Virus record (IMG/VR): IMGVR_UViG_3300043470_000833
Location: 1-53,124 of that record
DNA: 53,124 nucleotides
Origin: a virus
Strand: one strand, 5' to 3'
In this document: positions 1 to 9,235 of the stretch, in pieces
How positions within the stretch are numbered: position 1 is the stretch's first letter
Layout: each line of letters begins with the position of its first letter
The notes under the pieces: model-generated
What the model was told of the DNA's origin: nothing
What the model saw: only the letters and a program-made list of their open reading frames with translations
Database searches by the model: none
Translations under genes and position numbers: made by a program

Positions 1-900
1 ATGAACCACTTATTCCGCTACTTCCAGAAGTTCCAGAAGAACCGCTTGTTCCAGATGAACCACTTGTTCCGCTACTTCCAGAAGTTCCAGAAGAGCCGCT
101 TGTTCCACTACTTCCAGAAGTTCCAGACGAACCACTTGTTCCGCTACTTCCAGAAGTTCCAGATGAACTGCTTGTGCCACTACTTCCAGAAGTTCCAGAT
201 GAACCACTTATTCCGCTACTTCCAGAAGTTCCAGAAGAACCGCTTGTTCCAGATGAACCACTTGTTCCGCTACTTCCAGAAGTTCCAGAAGAGCCGCTTG
301 TTCCACTACTTCCAGAAGTTCCAGAAGAACCGCTTGTTCCAGATGAACCACTTGTTCCGCTACTTCCAGAAGTTCCAGACGAACCACTTGTTCCGCTACT
401 TCCAGAAGTTCCAGAAGAACCGCTTGTTCCAGATGAACCACTTGTTCCGCTACTTCCAGAAGTTCCAGAAGAACCGCTTGTGCCACTACTTCCAGAAGTT
501 CCAGATGAACCACTTGTTCCGCTACTTCCAGAAGTTCCAGAAGAGCCGCTTGTACCACTACTTCCAGAAGTTCCAGATGAACCACTTGTTCCGCTACTTC
601 CAGAAGTTCCAGATGAACCACTTGTTCCGCTACTTCCAGAAGTTCCAGAAGAACCGCTTGTGCCAGAAGAGCCGCTTGTGCCACTACTTCCAGAAGTTCC
701 AGATGAACTACTTGTTCCGCTACTTCCAGAAGAACCGGATGAACCGCTTGTTCCAGAAGAACCGGATAAACCGCTTGTTCCAGAAGAACCAGATGAACCG
801 CTTGTTCCAGAAGAGCCAGATGAACCGCTTGTACCAGAAGAACCTGAAGTTCCACTGCTTCCGCTAGTACCACTTGATCCACTTGTGCCTGATGAACCAG
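1..900 (-). repeat. Gly-Ser/Thr collagen-like tandem repeat tract
   Basis: Degenerate 9-bp and 18-bp units encode GTS/GSS triplets on the minus strand, with glycine at every third residue and almost only Ser or Thr between. The tract continues past the left edge. A shorter copy lies at about 1376-1465 in the same gene. Near-identical units such as 'cttccagaagttcc' recur every few tens of bases, so slippage or recombination could change the tract length. Confidence 0.9.
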
Positions 901-3631
901 ATGGCCCTTGCACTCCTTCAATTTTACTTATTAAAATTCTACTTGCAGGATAATCGTTTCTTACATTTATATTTTGTGATGTCGAATCATTATGAAAAAC
1001 ATATATTTCAAAAAAATCATTATTTGCTAATGTTAATGTAGAACTAAAATTTATTACCGTATACTCATTATTAGTCGATACGCTATTATAAGAATATCTA
1101 CCTTGAAGAGAAGCTGTGTTTCCATTTTTAACTATAAATACCGATCTAGTAGTACCAGCGGTTCCCCCAGATGCCCAACTTACATAACCATCAATATTTA
1201 CAATATAAGACGCTCCAGAACTATTTGTAAATCTATTTGATGAACTAAAAGTTAAACCAGTAGACCCTTGACTATTTGCAGTATCAGCGGTATTCCAATC
1301 TACTATAGTATCTGTACTTGAAGTTATAGTTTGAGGAGTATTACTATATCTAGCTAAAGTATTAGCCACTGTTGGAGTGCCGCTTGTTCCTGACGAACCG
1401 CTGCTTCCACTAGTTCCGCTAGATCCTGAAGTTCCACTTGATCCAGAAGTTCCTGATGTACCACTAACAGGTGTGATTTCAATACCACGAAAAGTTAACA
1501 CATTTGCAGTTGTAGCTGATAACGCGAATAATATTGGCTTGGATATCTCACCATAAGCTGTCGGCTCAACTGATTGCCATGTTCCAGAAGTAGTCGTATT
1601 TAAAAAGTAAACAGTTCCAGCAATCAAACCCGACAAACCAGTTATCAATCCATCTACTACCACTTTAAAAGTATTTGCAGTTACCGACTTAACAACACCC
1701 AATACTTCTGCATGTGCGGCGCTGTCTGCTTGCGCTTTAAAATAATTTGTTCCATCGAATCTAATAACATCACCGGCAATAAAACCATGAGCAGCAACAG
1801 TAAACTCTTCAATTAAAGAAGTGCCGCTCCCTGTATCTAATTGTTTTTTTACAATGTTATCTTCAACTACTAATTTATATAAATTTTCTGAAGTTGTTGT
1901 TGTTGGCAATTCAGTAAACACTAAATTATTACTACCACTATAATACAACGTACCTGTTGTTAAACTATCTGAATCAGAAAATACTGGCAAATAGCCACTA
2001 ACACCAGATCCATCAATTACTTTTTTACCACTTAACGGACTAAGATTTATTGCTTGATTTATATATCCAGAACTAATATATAAAGTATCTGAGAATTCTG
2101 AAACAACCTCATCAGTATTAATTGCGCGAACTTTAACAAAATAATTAGCATCTTCTTTTACTGGAAAAATAAAAGATGGATCTATTGTAGAATATACAAA
2201 ATCAGCAAAACCAGTTATTCTTTTTGCTATTTGTATTCCTGTTACAGTATCATTTAAATCATTGAACCCACTAATATTAGGTGTGAAAATTGATAAATAT
2301 CTAACATCAGAATACGTGCCAGTATATACATTACCACTAAAATATCCACCACTTGGCAAAAAACTAAATTCATTATTACCAGTATAATCATAGCATAGAA
2401 AAACTTCTGAAGAATTTGAAATTCCAGAAGGTATTCTTATTTCTGTAATATAATTTATTCCTGTAGAGTATTGATCATAAATACCTGTTGGCAAAGAACC
2501 TAAATTATCAGTATAAATTGTATGGTCATTCCATCGTATTCCTGAAGACCCATAATTTTGAAAAATTGTACCAGATGAACTTAATCCAGTTCCAGTACCG
2601 TATAATATTGATGAAATTTTATCTAAAGATCTATTTTGTAAAAAATAATCGTATTTATTAGAGTTAGATCCACTCTCTTCAACTAAAACATGAAACGAAC
2701 AATCTTGAGACTCTGTAATCGCATCCCACTTCACAAAAATATTTAAATCTAATTCTTTAGAAGTCTTATTAAAATTATTAAACGCATAGCCAGTAACATT
2801 ATTTATTTTTTCTGGCAAAAATGCCTCAGAATAAGAAGACGGTTTTATACCTGAAGACGTTATTTTTTGACCGCTAGAAAAATAACTATAAGGAATCAAA
2901 TGAACATAATAAGGAAGCCTTATTTCATTATCTGTTAGTTGATTTTGATTTAATCGAATTAAATCTGGAACATAAACGTTATCTAAAGATGGAGCGTTAT
3001 AATTTGCGTAATATAAATAATCTTGACTTGAAGGATCAAAAGATTGACCAGTTGTTACAAATAAATCTAAAGATTCAATTATTTGTCTATCTGTATAGTT
3101 TAAATTTAAATTTGTTGTGTTATCTATGCTATAACCACTAATTTGTACACTTGGCACGCCAAAATTTATTAAAGCAGTTCCAGTGCTTGTTCTGCCTTGA
3201 AAATCTTGACTTACTATATCAATAAAAAATTGATTATAATTAACAGCACTATTTGATCCGGTAATCGATGAGAATATACTAAACAACTCTTGAGAAGTTA
3301 TTTTATAATTAGTTCTATTAAAAGCGTTAGTATCTGTAAAAATTAAACTTCTTCCAGTATCATAATAATTAACATAAAAACCAGAAAACCCCACATCGTT
3401 AACAAAAGAAGTAATTAAATCTTTAGTTATTGGTCTTTCTACAACCCAAGACAAAGAAACCTGATTTTCAGCCATGAAGCCGCTGACAAAGGAATTCGAA
3501 GGATCTATTCCAAAACTTGTTGGCGAATAAGTGGTATTCTTTGACGAAAAAATACCGTTTAAACTTAAATCAATATTTTTTATAGCAAAAGCGCTATCAT
3601 AATCAATTCCTGTGTTGCTAATGAATGCCAT
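1..3631 (-). CDS. Collagen-like tail fibre protein with C1q-like domain (partial, open at left edge)
   Basis: The frame is open from ATG at 3631 to base 1 with no stop, so at least 1210 residues are encoded and the C-terminus is missing. The first ~720 residues read as beta-rich fibre or tail-tip sequence, with an Fn3-like stretch near residue 495. A short Gly-X-Y tract (GTSGSSG units) follows at about 722-752. Residues ~755-905 look like a C1q/TNF-type jelly roll, with alternating strands, 'VFIVKNGN' and 'NDFFEIFVFHND'. From ~907 a second collagen-like tract of GTS, GSS and GPS triplets runs off the window. The gene follows the gpJ-like gene; the GTG-TAA end of that gene forms a GTGTAAA motif 7 nt before this ATG. 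Position and architecture suggest a trimeric fibre attached to the tail tip. The receptor is unknown. The plus-strand frames over the repeat are shadows. Confidence 0.82.
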   Translation of the reverse strand, partial: MAFISNTGIDYDSAFAIKNIDLSLNGIFSSKNTTYSPTSFGIDPSNSFVSGFMAENQVSLSWVVERPITKDLITSFVNDVGFSGFYVNYYDTGRSLIFTDTNAFNRTNYKITSQELFSIFSSITGSNSAVNYNQFFIDIVSQDFQGRTSTGTALINFGVPSVQISGYSIDNTTNLNLNYTDRQIIESLDLFVTTGQSFDPSSQDYLYYANYNAPSLDNVYVPDLIRLNQNQLTDNEIRLPYYVHLIPYSYFSSGQKITSSGIKPSSYSEAFLPEKINNVTGYAFNNFNKTSKELDLNIFVKWDAITESQDCSFHVLVEESGSNSNKYDYFLQNRSLDKISSILYGTGTGLSSSGTIFQNYGSSGIRWNDHTIYTDNLGSLPTGIYDQYSTGINYITEIRIPSGISNSSEVFLCYDYTGNNEFSFLPSGGYFSGNVYTGTYSDVRYLSIFTPNISGFNDLNDTVTGIQIAKRITGFADFVYSTIDPSFIFPVKEDANYFVKVRAINTDEVVSEFSDTLYISSGYINQAINLSPLSGKKVIDGSGVSGYLPVFSDSDSLTTGTLYYSGSNNLVFTELPTTTTSENLYKLVVEDNIVKKQLDTGSGTSLIEEFTVAAHGFIAGDVIRFDGTNYFKAQADSAAHAEVLGVVKSVTANTFKVVVDGLITGLSGLIAGTVYFLNTTTSGTWQSVEPTAYGEISKPILFALSATTANVLTFRGIEITPVSGTSGTSGSSGTSGSSGTSGSSGSSGTSGTPTVANTLARYSNTPQTITSSTDTIVDWNTADTANSQGSTGLTFSSSNRFTNSSGASYIVNIDGYVSWASGGTAGTTRSVFIVKNGNTASLQGRYSYNSVSTNNEYTVINFSSTLTLANNDFFEIYVFHNDSTSQNINVRNDYPASRILISKIEGVQGPSGSSGTSGSSGTSGSSGTSGSSGTSGSSGSSGTSGSSGSSGTSGLSGSSGTSGSSGSSGSSGTSSSSGTSGSSGTSGSSGTSGSSGTSGSSGTSGSSGTSGSSGTSGSSGTSGSSGTSGSSGTSGSSGTSGSSGTSGSSGTSGSSGTSGSSGTSGSSGTSGSSGTSGSSGTSGSSGTSGSSGTSGSSGTSGSSGTSGSSGTSGSSGTSGSSGTSGSSGTSGSSGTSGSSGISGSSGTSGSSGTSSSSGTSGSSGTSGSSGTSGSSGTSGSSGTSGSSGTSGSSGTSGSSGTSGSSGISGS

Positions 3632-3638
3632 ATTATAC

Positions 3639-3645
3639 TTTACAC
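3639..3645 (-). promoter_or_regulatory. GTGTAAA start-proximal motif
   Basis: GTGTAAA followed by GTATAAT and then the ATG of the collagen-like fibre gene at 3631. The motif contains the stop codon of the gpJ-like gene (GTG TAA). It is one of six such motifs placed 7-13 nt before start codons. Function unknown. Confidence 0.4.
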
Positions 3646-6600
3646 ATTAATTAAACGCATATTGGAATCAAAAGCATACAAATCTATATCGAACACTACA
3701 GTATTATTGTTTTGTAATGATATGTTCTGTCCAAGAAAAATAGAAATTTTACCTGCTTGGTTCTTATATTGTTTAAATTTTAAAACTTTTCCATCTTTTA
3801 TGATTGTGCAGTATAAACCATTGATATATTTATTATTCTCTAATATAGAAAACAGTTTAATAAAATTAATCTCTATACTTAGGTAGTTTTTAAAATTGAA
3901 AGCGTCTGTTAAAATCTCATTTTCTATAGAAAAAGAATAATCAAAATTAATATTTATCGCTTGGATATAAGATAAAGGTGTTTGTTTTATGTTTTCATTT
4001 ATTACAGTATCAGAAAAAGCAGGTCTTATATAATCATCTGTAGCAAATATCACTTGTTTTTTATTGTATTGATTTTCATCTATATATTCATTTTTGTCCA
4101 CAACATCGAATTTTTCAGCATTGTATTTCATAGCTGAAATTCCATATTCGTTTGCAGACGCTTCATTCATACCTACAACTCTATATAAATCTTCTTGTTC
4201 AGCATCATTTTCTAAATATATAGAAAAATTAGCGTCAGATCTTAAATTAGAAAAGCTATTATACATTGGCAATGGATATCTAGAAAATGTTATTTCATTT
4301 ATTTTTGCAAATTGAGTATTAAAAGCTGCAACCGCATATAAAGGATTCCCTTTCGTTCTTGGCTGTGGATCTGTTAATTTTTGTTGATTTAAATAAAAAG
4401 TTACGTTAACTCCGTCATATGATATGGTCAATAAATCAGAACTTGTTATAGATTTATTAAAATTAAATGGAACCGCTACTGGATAACCAGGAAAAACTCC
4501 TAATAAATTTCCGCTATTTATATAAAAAGCATACTGAATATCTTCATAACTATTTGATATATTATTAGCAGAACTTAAACCACAAATAAAAATTTGAGAA
4601 ACTTCTGCAACTTTAAAAGAAATTTGACAATCTTCAACATAACTTTGCTTTGTAAAAGCTTTTTTATCCCAAGCTGCCGCTGAAATCAAATCAGACGATA
4701 AGGTTCTTCCATTATCAGAAGCTATAGCTTTGCTTTTTATATTCCAACTAAAATAATCATAAGGCAATAATTTTAATTTTAATTCTGAATTATCGCTTTC
4801 AAAAATACTCAACGTGCTTTCTAATGGTTCGTCGTTAACAATTGATAAAATTTTTATTCTTTTACCAATCACATCGTTTTTAAGCTCTCTATCAATATAT
4901 ATATAATTATTTTTAAAATCTAAAGACGTAACCTTTCCAAATTCCAATTTAGAATTTTTAAGATTATCTGCTATTCTAATTATATCTCCTATTTTTAAAA
5001 GACTAGCTTCTATACCAGTGGAAAAAGCAACTGTTTGCGACTCTAGTTTACCTGTTGTTAAAAACCATTTACCTATTCTTTCGGCTTGATACTTAGAAGT
5101 TATTCCAAAGCCTAATATTTCTTTTTCTATTAAACCGTATTTTTTTATTAATGCAGAATCTTCAACATAGACCACTTTATCTTTAAAATTATCTGTTTTG
5201 TCTAAATATGATACTTTAGCAACCGAATATGAAGATTCTAAATTAGAAGAGCTATAATTAAAAAGACCCTCTTTTACGTTTGAATTTGTAAAAACATAAG
5301 AAGTAGCTTTTTTCACATCTGTATTTAAATTTAAAAGACCATTTTTAAAATAAAAAATACCTCTAAAGACAGACGATAAATCACTTAATATTTTCAACCC
5401 CTCTGTGGCTTCATTTATATAGATATTAGCAGAAAATCTAGGTTCTAAAAAATCTCCATATTCTGGATGTTTTACAACACATTTTCCAGACGCTACATTT
5501 AAAGAGCTATCAAAAATCTTTTTATTTCTAAAAGATAACGATATGTTTTCAGCGGTAGAATCATATGTATTTATTGAATTTGATATATTATTTAAATACG
5601 ATATAGCAAAGCTTTTAGCGTTATCTTCTGTATTTAAAACTTCAGGATTCCCAACGATATACTGCTTTAAAGAATCATAAAATCTACCAGAATTATCAGA
5701 TTCAATAAATTTTCTAATACCAAAATCATTACATAACTTTATTTTTACTGTATTTCCTACTTTTGTTACTGACAATATAATTTTTTTAAAATTTATGTTT
5801 ATATTTTCATCAAGATTATTCTTTATATTATATAAATATATTATGCTTTTTTCTGGGTATCTAGTTTGTAATGTATTTAAAGCCTCAATTGAAGTAAAAG
5901 TTATTGTATTGTAATCTGTTTGATTTAATTGTATTTTATTATCGAAAGTGAATTCATCTTCTTTATATTTGGTTCCAGCATTAGTAATAACTAATTCATC
6001 GCAAAATTTAGATATTTTATATAACTCCCATTTATTTAAATCTTTTTCAGACATTGATGATTTAGCTAAACCGTATCTGCTATTTATACATAAATCATAA
6101 AAAATCCAAGCCGGATTATCAGTCCATTTTAATAATTTACTAAAATCTCCGCTCCAATCCTCATCGTATTGTCTAGCATCAGAGTCGTAATTATTCGGGA
6201 CTTTTACTTTTAATAATTTACAATCAAAACTTCTAACCGGAATATTAGCAAAGTGTTTAGCGCTAATTGTATTTTGACAAACCGCTGAATAAGGATAAGA
6301 AAACGCATAATCTACTCTTTCAACTATAGAATCTATTGAGAAACTTCTAGAATTATTACTTAATGTTCTATTTTTTGAACCAATTGCGGTCAATCTTTTT
6401 TCTACACTATACACATTTATTAAATATTCTGGAGGATTTCCAGATAAATTAGCTCCTCTCTTAAATTGTATTTGAATTGGTATTACAACAGGATTTCCTT
6501 TTGCAACAAAGTAAGATTGATAATAAAAATATGTTGTAGTTTTTTCTGTAACATTAGTAACCGATAATACAAAACGAATATTATTTCCACAAGTTTCTCC

Positions 6601-7350
6601 TTTTCCTCCTATATAAAAGCATGTATCTATTTTTACATTTACAGTCGCTGAAGTTATATATTTATTTTTTACATAATGAGAGAAGCTTCTCGCTTTATTT
6701 TTTAAATATATTAATTGTTGATATAATGGATTAGACGTTAAATCAGAAAACTGTTCTCCTATATACGATTTATCTAAATTATTAAAACTAGCTATATTTG
6801 GATCTTGATCTAAATCGTAAACTCTAGAATCATAAGAGTAGACACTGCTTGATATATCATTAAAATTGTTTACTTCATTTCCTAAAGTTAAATTAAAATT
6901 AGCTGCTGTTAAATTTAATAAATTTGTGTTTTTATCTTTTACTGAAATATCGTTGTAATAAATACCATAAGCTAATGAAGAATTTCTATTTTTAACCGTA
7001 GAATTCAAATCAAGCAAATTTAAAATATTACCATCTTTATCTACCAAACCTTCAATAGGCCCTTCACATAAAAGATCATTGCTTTCATAAAAAGATTCTG
7101 TATCTAAAGTCGCATCTGCTGTTATAAAAGAAGATGCATATGATATCGTAGAAACTAAATCATTTTCTATAAATATTTTAACTACATCTGCTCCAGATGA
7201 GGAAGCGCTTAAAGAAGATGTGTTTATTAATAAATTTGGATCTGAACTGTTAGAACCCTGCTGAACCTGATTTGAAGCTCCAATACTTTGCGGAATATCT
7301 CTTTCCATGTCTTCCGTTAATCTTACTGGATATATTGAATTCGCGCCCAT
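3640..7350 (-). CDS. Lambda gpJ-like tail tip / host-specificity protein
   Basis: This 1236-aa protein is the probable central tip protein that contacts the host. Family signals include 'LLCEGPIEGLVDKDGNIL' near residues 93-110, which matches the gpJ 'SEGPIEG' signature, 'NPAWIFYDLCINSRYGL' near 410-427, and a gpJ-type segment near 770-800 ('GKWFLTTGKLESQTVAFSTG', then 'GDIIRIAD'). Residues ~850-1020 look like an inserted concanavalin A/LamG-type lectin domain ('QYAFYINSGNLLGVFPGYP', 'ISYDGVNVTFYLNQQKL'). Lambda gpJ itself has no such insert. The gene starts 3 nt after the stop of the gpI-like gene and ends in GTG-TAA, overlapping the upstream motif of the collagen-like fibre gene. Order I-J matches lambda. 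Confidence 0.85.
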   Translation of the reverse strand: MGANSIYPVRLTEDMERDIPQSIGASNQVQQGSNSSDPNLLINTSSLSASSSGADVVKIFIENDLVSTISYASSFITADATLDTESFYESNDLLCEGPIEGLVDKDGNILNLLDLNSTVKNRNSSLAYGIYYNDISVKDKNTNLLNLTAANFNLTLGNEVNNFNDISSSVYSYDSRVYDLDQDPNIASFNNLDKSYIGEQFSDLTSNPLYQQLIYLKNKARSFSHYVKNKYITSATVNVKIDTCFYIGGKGETCGNNIRFVLSVTNVTEKTTTYFYYQSYFVAKGNPVVIPIQIQFKRGANLSGNPPEYLINVYSVEKRLTAIGSKNRTLSNNSRSFSIDSIVERVDYAFSYPYSAVCQNTISAKHFANIPVRSFDCKLLKVKVPNNYDSDARQYDEDWSGDFSKLLKWTDNPAWIFYDLCINSRYGLAKSSMSEKDLNKWELYKISKFCDELVITNAGTKYKEDEFTFDNKIQLNQTDYNTITFTSIEALNTLQTRYPEKSIIYLYNIKNNLDENININFKKIILSVTKVGNTVKIKLCNDFGIRKFIESDNSGRFYDSLKQYIVGNPEVLNTEDNAKSFAISYLNNISNSINTYDSTAENISLSFRNKKIFDSSLNVASGKCVVKHPEYGDFLEPRFSANIYINEATEGLKILSDLSSVFRGIFYFKNGLLNLNTDVKKATSYVFTNSNVKEGLFNYSSSNLESSYSVAKVSYLDKTDNFKDKVVYVEDSALIKKYGLIEKEILGFGITSKYQAERIGKWFLTTGKLESQTVAFSTGIEASLLKIGDIIRIADNLKNSKLEFGKVTSLDFKNNYIYIDRELKNDVIGKRIKILSIVNDEPLESTLSIFESDNSELKLKLLPYDYFSWNIKSKAIASDNGRTLSSDLISAAAWDKKAFTKQSYVEDCQISFKVAEVSQIFICGLSSANNISNSYEDIQYAFYINSGNLLGVFPGYPVAVPFNFNKSITSSDLLTISYDGVNVTFYLNQQKLTDPQPRTKGNPLYAVAAFNTQFAKINEITFSRYPLPMYNSFSNLRSDANFSIYLENDAEQEDLYRVVGMNEASANEYGISAMKYNAEKFDVVDKNEYIDENQYNKKQVIFATDDYIRPAFSDTVINENIKQTPLSYIQAININFDYSFSIENEILTDAFNFKNYLSIEINFIKLFSILENNKYINGLYCTIIKDGKVLKFKQYKNQAGKISIFLGQNISLQNNNTVVFDIDLYAFDSNMRLINV

Positions 7351-7353
7351 AAA

Positions 7354-7863
7354 TTAATTATTATTAATTTTATTTGTTAATATTACATCATTGGCAACAA
7401 CGATACTTCCTATTTTCAATCTTCCATAACCTATAGGAATTGACACGTTTCTTTTAGTTACGTTTTCATAACCAGAAAAGAGTCTTGAATTATTTTTAAT
7501 ATCTTTTGGGGCTTTTGGAGTCATTAAACTGGTTATTAACATTGAAATTCCTGTCGATATCGCTATCAAAAGAATAGCAATTAATATATCAAAACCAAGT
7601 GTTGATCCCAATATCAATGGAACAACCTCTATTTTCGAATCTTTTTTTAATATTGGCGAATTAAAATATTCATGAGCTACTGGTTTATCATCAACATATA
7701 TGATAAAGTGTGTTAAATATTCCTGAAAATTACCCAAAGCTTCTAACAATTTTCCACTATTAGCCTCAATAGCTTCAAATGCTTCAAAAACAGTTTTGAC
7801 ATTTAAATGCCATTCTGTTTTCACATAGTTTTCGAAAATACCATGTAATTTAATATTAACCAT
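7354..7863 (-). CDS. Lambda gpI-like tail assembly protein
   Basis: This 169-aa protein fits the lambda tail assembly protein I family, which is needed for tail tip assembly together with gpJ, gpK and gpL. The N-terminal part ('VNIKLHG', then 'FEAFEAIEANSGKLLEAL') has the family's beta-grasp-like look. A strongly hydrophobic glycine-containing segment spans residues ~91-112. The C-terminal part reads 'RNVSIPIGYGRLKIGSIVVA', a typical end for this family. The start is 3 nt from the stop of the JAB gene, and the gpJ-like gene follows after 3 nt. A GTGTAAA motif lies 12 nt upstream, inside the end of the JAB gene. Confidence 0.8.
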   Translation of the reverse strand: MVNIKLHGIFENYVKTEWHLNVKTVFEAFEAIEANSGKLLEALGNFQEYLTHFIIYVDDKPVAHEYFNSPILKKDSKIEVVPLILGSTLGFDILIAILLIAISTGISMLITSLMTPKAPKDIKNNSRLFSGYENVTKRNVSIPIGYGRLKIGSIVVANDVILTNKINNN

Positions 7864-7866
7864 ATA

Positions 7867-8205
7867 TTATATTAATTTACACTTCTTTTCTTTAAAGATG
7901 TTTTGTTTAATATCATAGATAATCATATTTAAATTATGATATTTTTGATAAAATAAATCAACATTAGAAAAATCAAAGCTTTCAGGATGACTATGAAAAT
8001 AGTATAAAATTGTGTAATTATTTTTTATTTGCAAGTAATCTTTAGGAGAAACTAAAACGTGATTTTGTTTTTCTGGGTGTTTATTATCGACTGGAATGAA
8101 TTTAATTACCGAGTCTTTTTCTACAATAAACCCACAAACCTCTTCATTAGCATTTTTATTAGAATAAGATCGCAATTCATCATGTATTTCAGGTTTTAGA
8201 TTCAT
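7867..8205 (-). CDS. JAB/MPN (JAMM) metalloprotease, gpK N-domain-like
   Basis: This is a stand-alone JAB1/MPN domain of 112 aa, the counterpart of the N-terminal half of lambda gpK. Likely zinc ligands and catalytic residues are E21/E22 ('EEVCGFIV'), H71 and H73 ('YYFHSHP'), S80 and D83 ('FSNVD'). The spacing is H-x-H-x6-S-x2-D, one residue shorter than the usual x7. No NlpC/P60 domain follows, so the peptidoglycan hydrolase half of gpK is absent here or encoded elsewhere. I chose ATG 8205, which overlaps the end of the gpL-like gene by 17 bp. The longer start at 8238 would add 11 residues that do not resemble the domain. In tails these domains are thought to process or assemble tip proteins. 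Confidence 0.82.
   Translation of the reverse strand: MNLKPEIHDELRSYSNKNANEEVCGFIVEKDSVIKFIPVDNKHPEKQNHVLVSPKDYLQIKNNYTILYYFHSHPESFDFSNVDLFYQKYHNLNMIIYDIKQNIFKEKKCKLI
7876..7882 (-). promoter_or_regulatory. GTGTAAA start-proximal motif
   Basis: GTGTAAA 12 nt upstream of the gpI-like ATG at 7863, read in the last codons of the JAB gene (Lys-Cys-Lys-Leu-Ile-stop). Here it lies in coding sequence, so this copy may be incidental. Confidence 0.3.
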
Positions 8206-9235
8206 TGTTGTATGGGAATGTAGCTGGAAAGGCCCCAAATGGTAAATACGGCTTATCCTTAGTTAAATTAACATTATCATTAAATCTTAATCTACATCCT
8301 CTTAAAGTACGCGAGCATTTATCTTGTTTCCAAACGTCAGTATTTTGTGAAGGATATTTATTTACATTATTAATTATGCAAACAAAATAATTTTTTGGTT
8401 TGTTTAAAGAAACTATTTCCGATTCATCGTTTTCTAAATTAGCGTTAGAAACAGCATCTACATAAATAAAATCTCCAACCACATAAGAAGTGGTAGCCAA
8501 CCATTCATTTTTATATGTTAAGCTCGTTAAATTATAACTGCCATTATAAGGTAAATCATATAAATCTCCTGAATTAGTGCTATTCGCTTTTTTAACAAAA
8601 ACTTTATCATTTTCATCAGCAACTGGCGCTCCTAAATAACCGTTGAAACCACCCGCTATTGTTACTGGTAATTTAGGCCCTGAATAATCTCTATTGTTTC
8701 CATAATTACATCCATAACATCTATAATTCCACGAACACGTATCATTAGTAATTTTTCTTGCAGGAATAGATAATGATTCAACATCGACTTTTGTTGTTAA
8801 TTCCAACTCTACTAAATTTAAATTTTCTGCAATCTTTGCGTTTACCACAAACCTATCAAACGCTATATAAGTATTAAAACTAGATATTCCATATGGATTA
8901 ATGTTATTTTCAAAATTACTAACGTCTAAATCTTTAGCTAATATTTTTTTTCTATTAAAATTTTTACCTATAAGATCGTTTCTGTCTTGCAACACTTTAG
9001 AAAAATAATTATTTATATTACCGATTTGCAATTTAGGTCTACTTTGCCTACCGTCCGAGGAGGTTTCATAAGAAGAAAACTCACAAGGTATAAAAATATA
9101 TTCTTTATTTTGGAAAAATAAATTTTTGTTAAAATTCTTAGACCCATGAAATCTTAAATACCCTTCGTTAGATTCCAATTCTATTTCAAATAAATCTAAT
9201 ATTACATAATTATTAAGTTTAAATAAAGTGTTCAT
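8189..9235 (-). CDS. Lambda gpL-like minor tail protein (Fe-S cysteine motif)
   Basis: This 348-aa protein belongs to the phage minor tail protein L group. Lambda gpL carries a C-terminal [4Fe-4S] cluster bound by cysteines. Here a C-x5-C-x2-C cluster ('CSWNYRCYGC') lies at about residues 165-174, and a C-x6-C pair ('CSRTLRGCRLRF') at about 306-317; the latter is the hallmark of the family. The segment between them is longer than usual for the family. Start ATG 9235 overlaps the stop of the upstream LamG gene by one base (TAATG), typical of translational coupling. The protein links the tape measure/distal tail to the gpJ-like tip. Confidence 0.82.
   Translation of the reverse strand: MNTLFKLNNYVILDLFEIELESNEGYLRFHGSKNFNKNLFFQNKEYIFIPCEFSSYETSSDGRQSRPKLQIGNINNYFSKVLQDRNDLIGKNFNRKKILAKDLDVSNFENNINPYGISSFNTYIAFDRFVVNAKIAENLNLVELELTTKVDVESLSIPARKITNDTCSWNYRCYGCNYGNNRDYSGPKLPVTIAGGFNGYLGAPVADENDKVFVKKANSTNSGDLYDLPYNGSYNLTSLTYKNEWLATTSYVVGDFIYVDAVSNANLENDESEIVSLNKPKNYFVCIINNVNKYPSQNTDVWKQDKCSRTLRGCRLRFNDNVNLTKDKPYLPFGAFPATFPYNNESKT

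Noticed and set aside
1-953. Plus- and minus-strand repeat proteins rich in 'FRYFQKFQ', 'PLLPEVP' or 'LLEVAEQV'
   Set aside because: They are other-frame readings of the collagen-like minus-strand tract, which continues an open frame from 3631 with a sensible C1q-like domain.
8206-8238. Longer start for the JAB protein
   Set aside because: The extra 11 residues are antisense-like sequence inside the gpL-like gene and do not extend the JAB domain. ATG 8205 gives a normal N-terminus.
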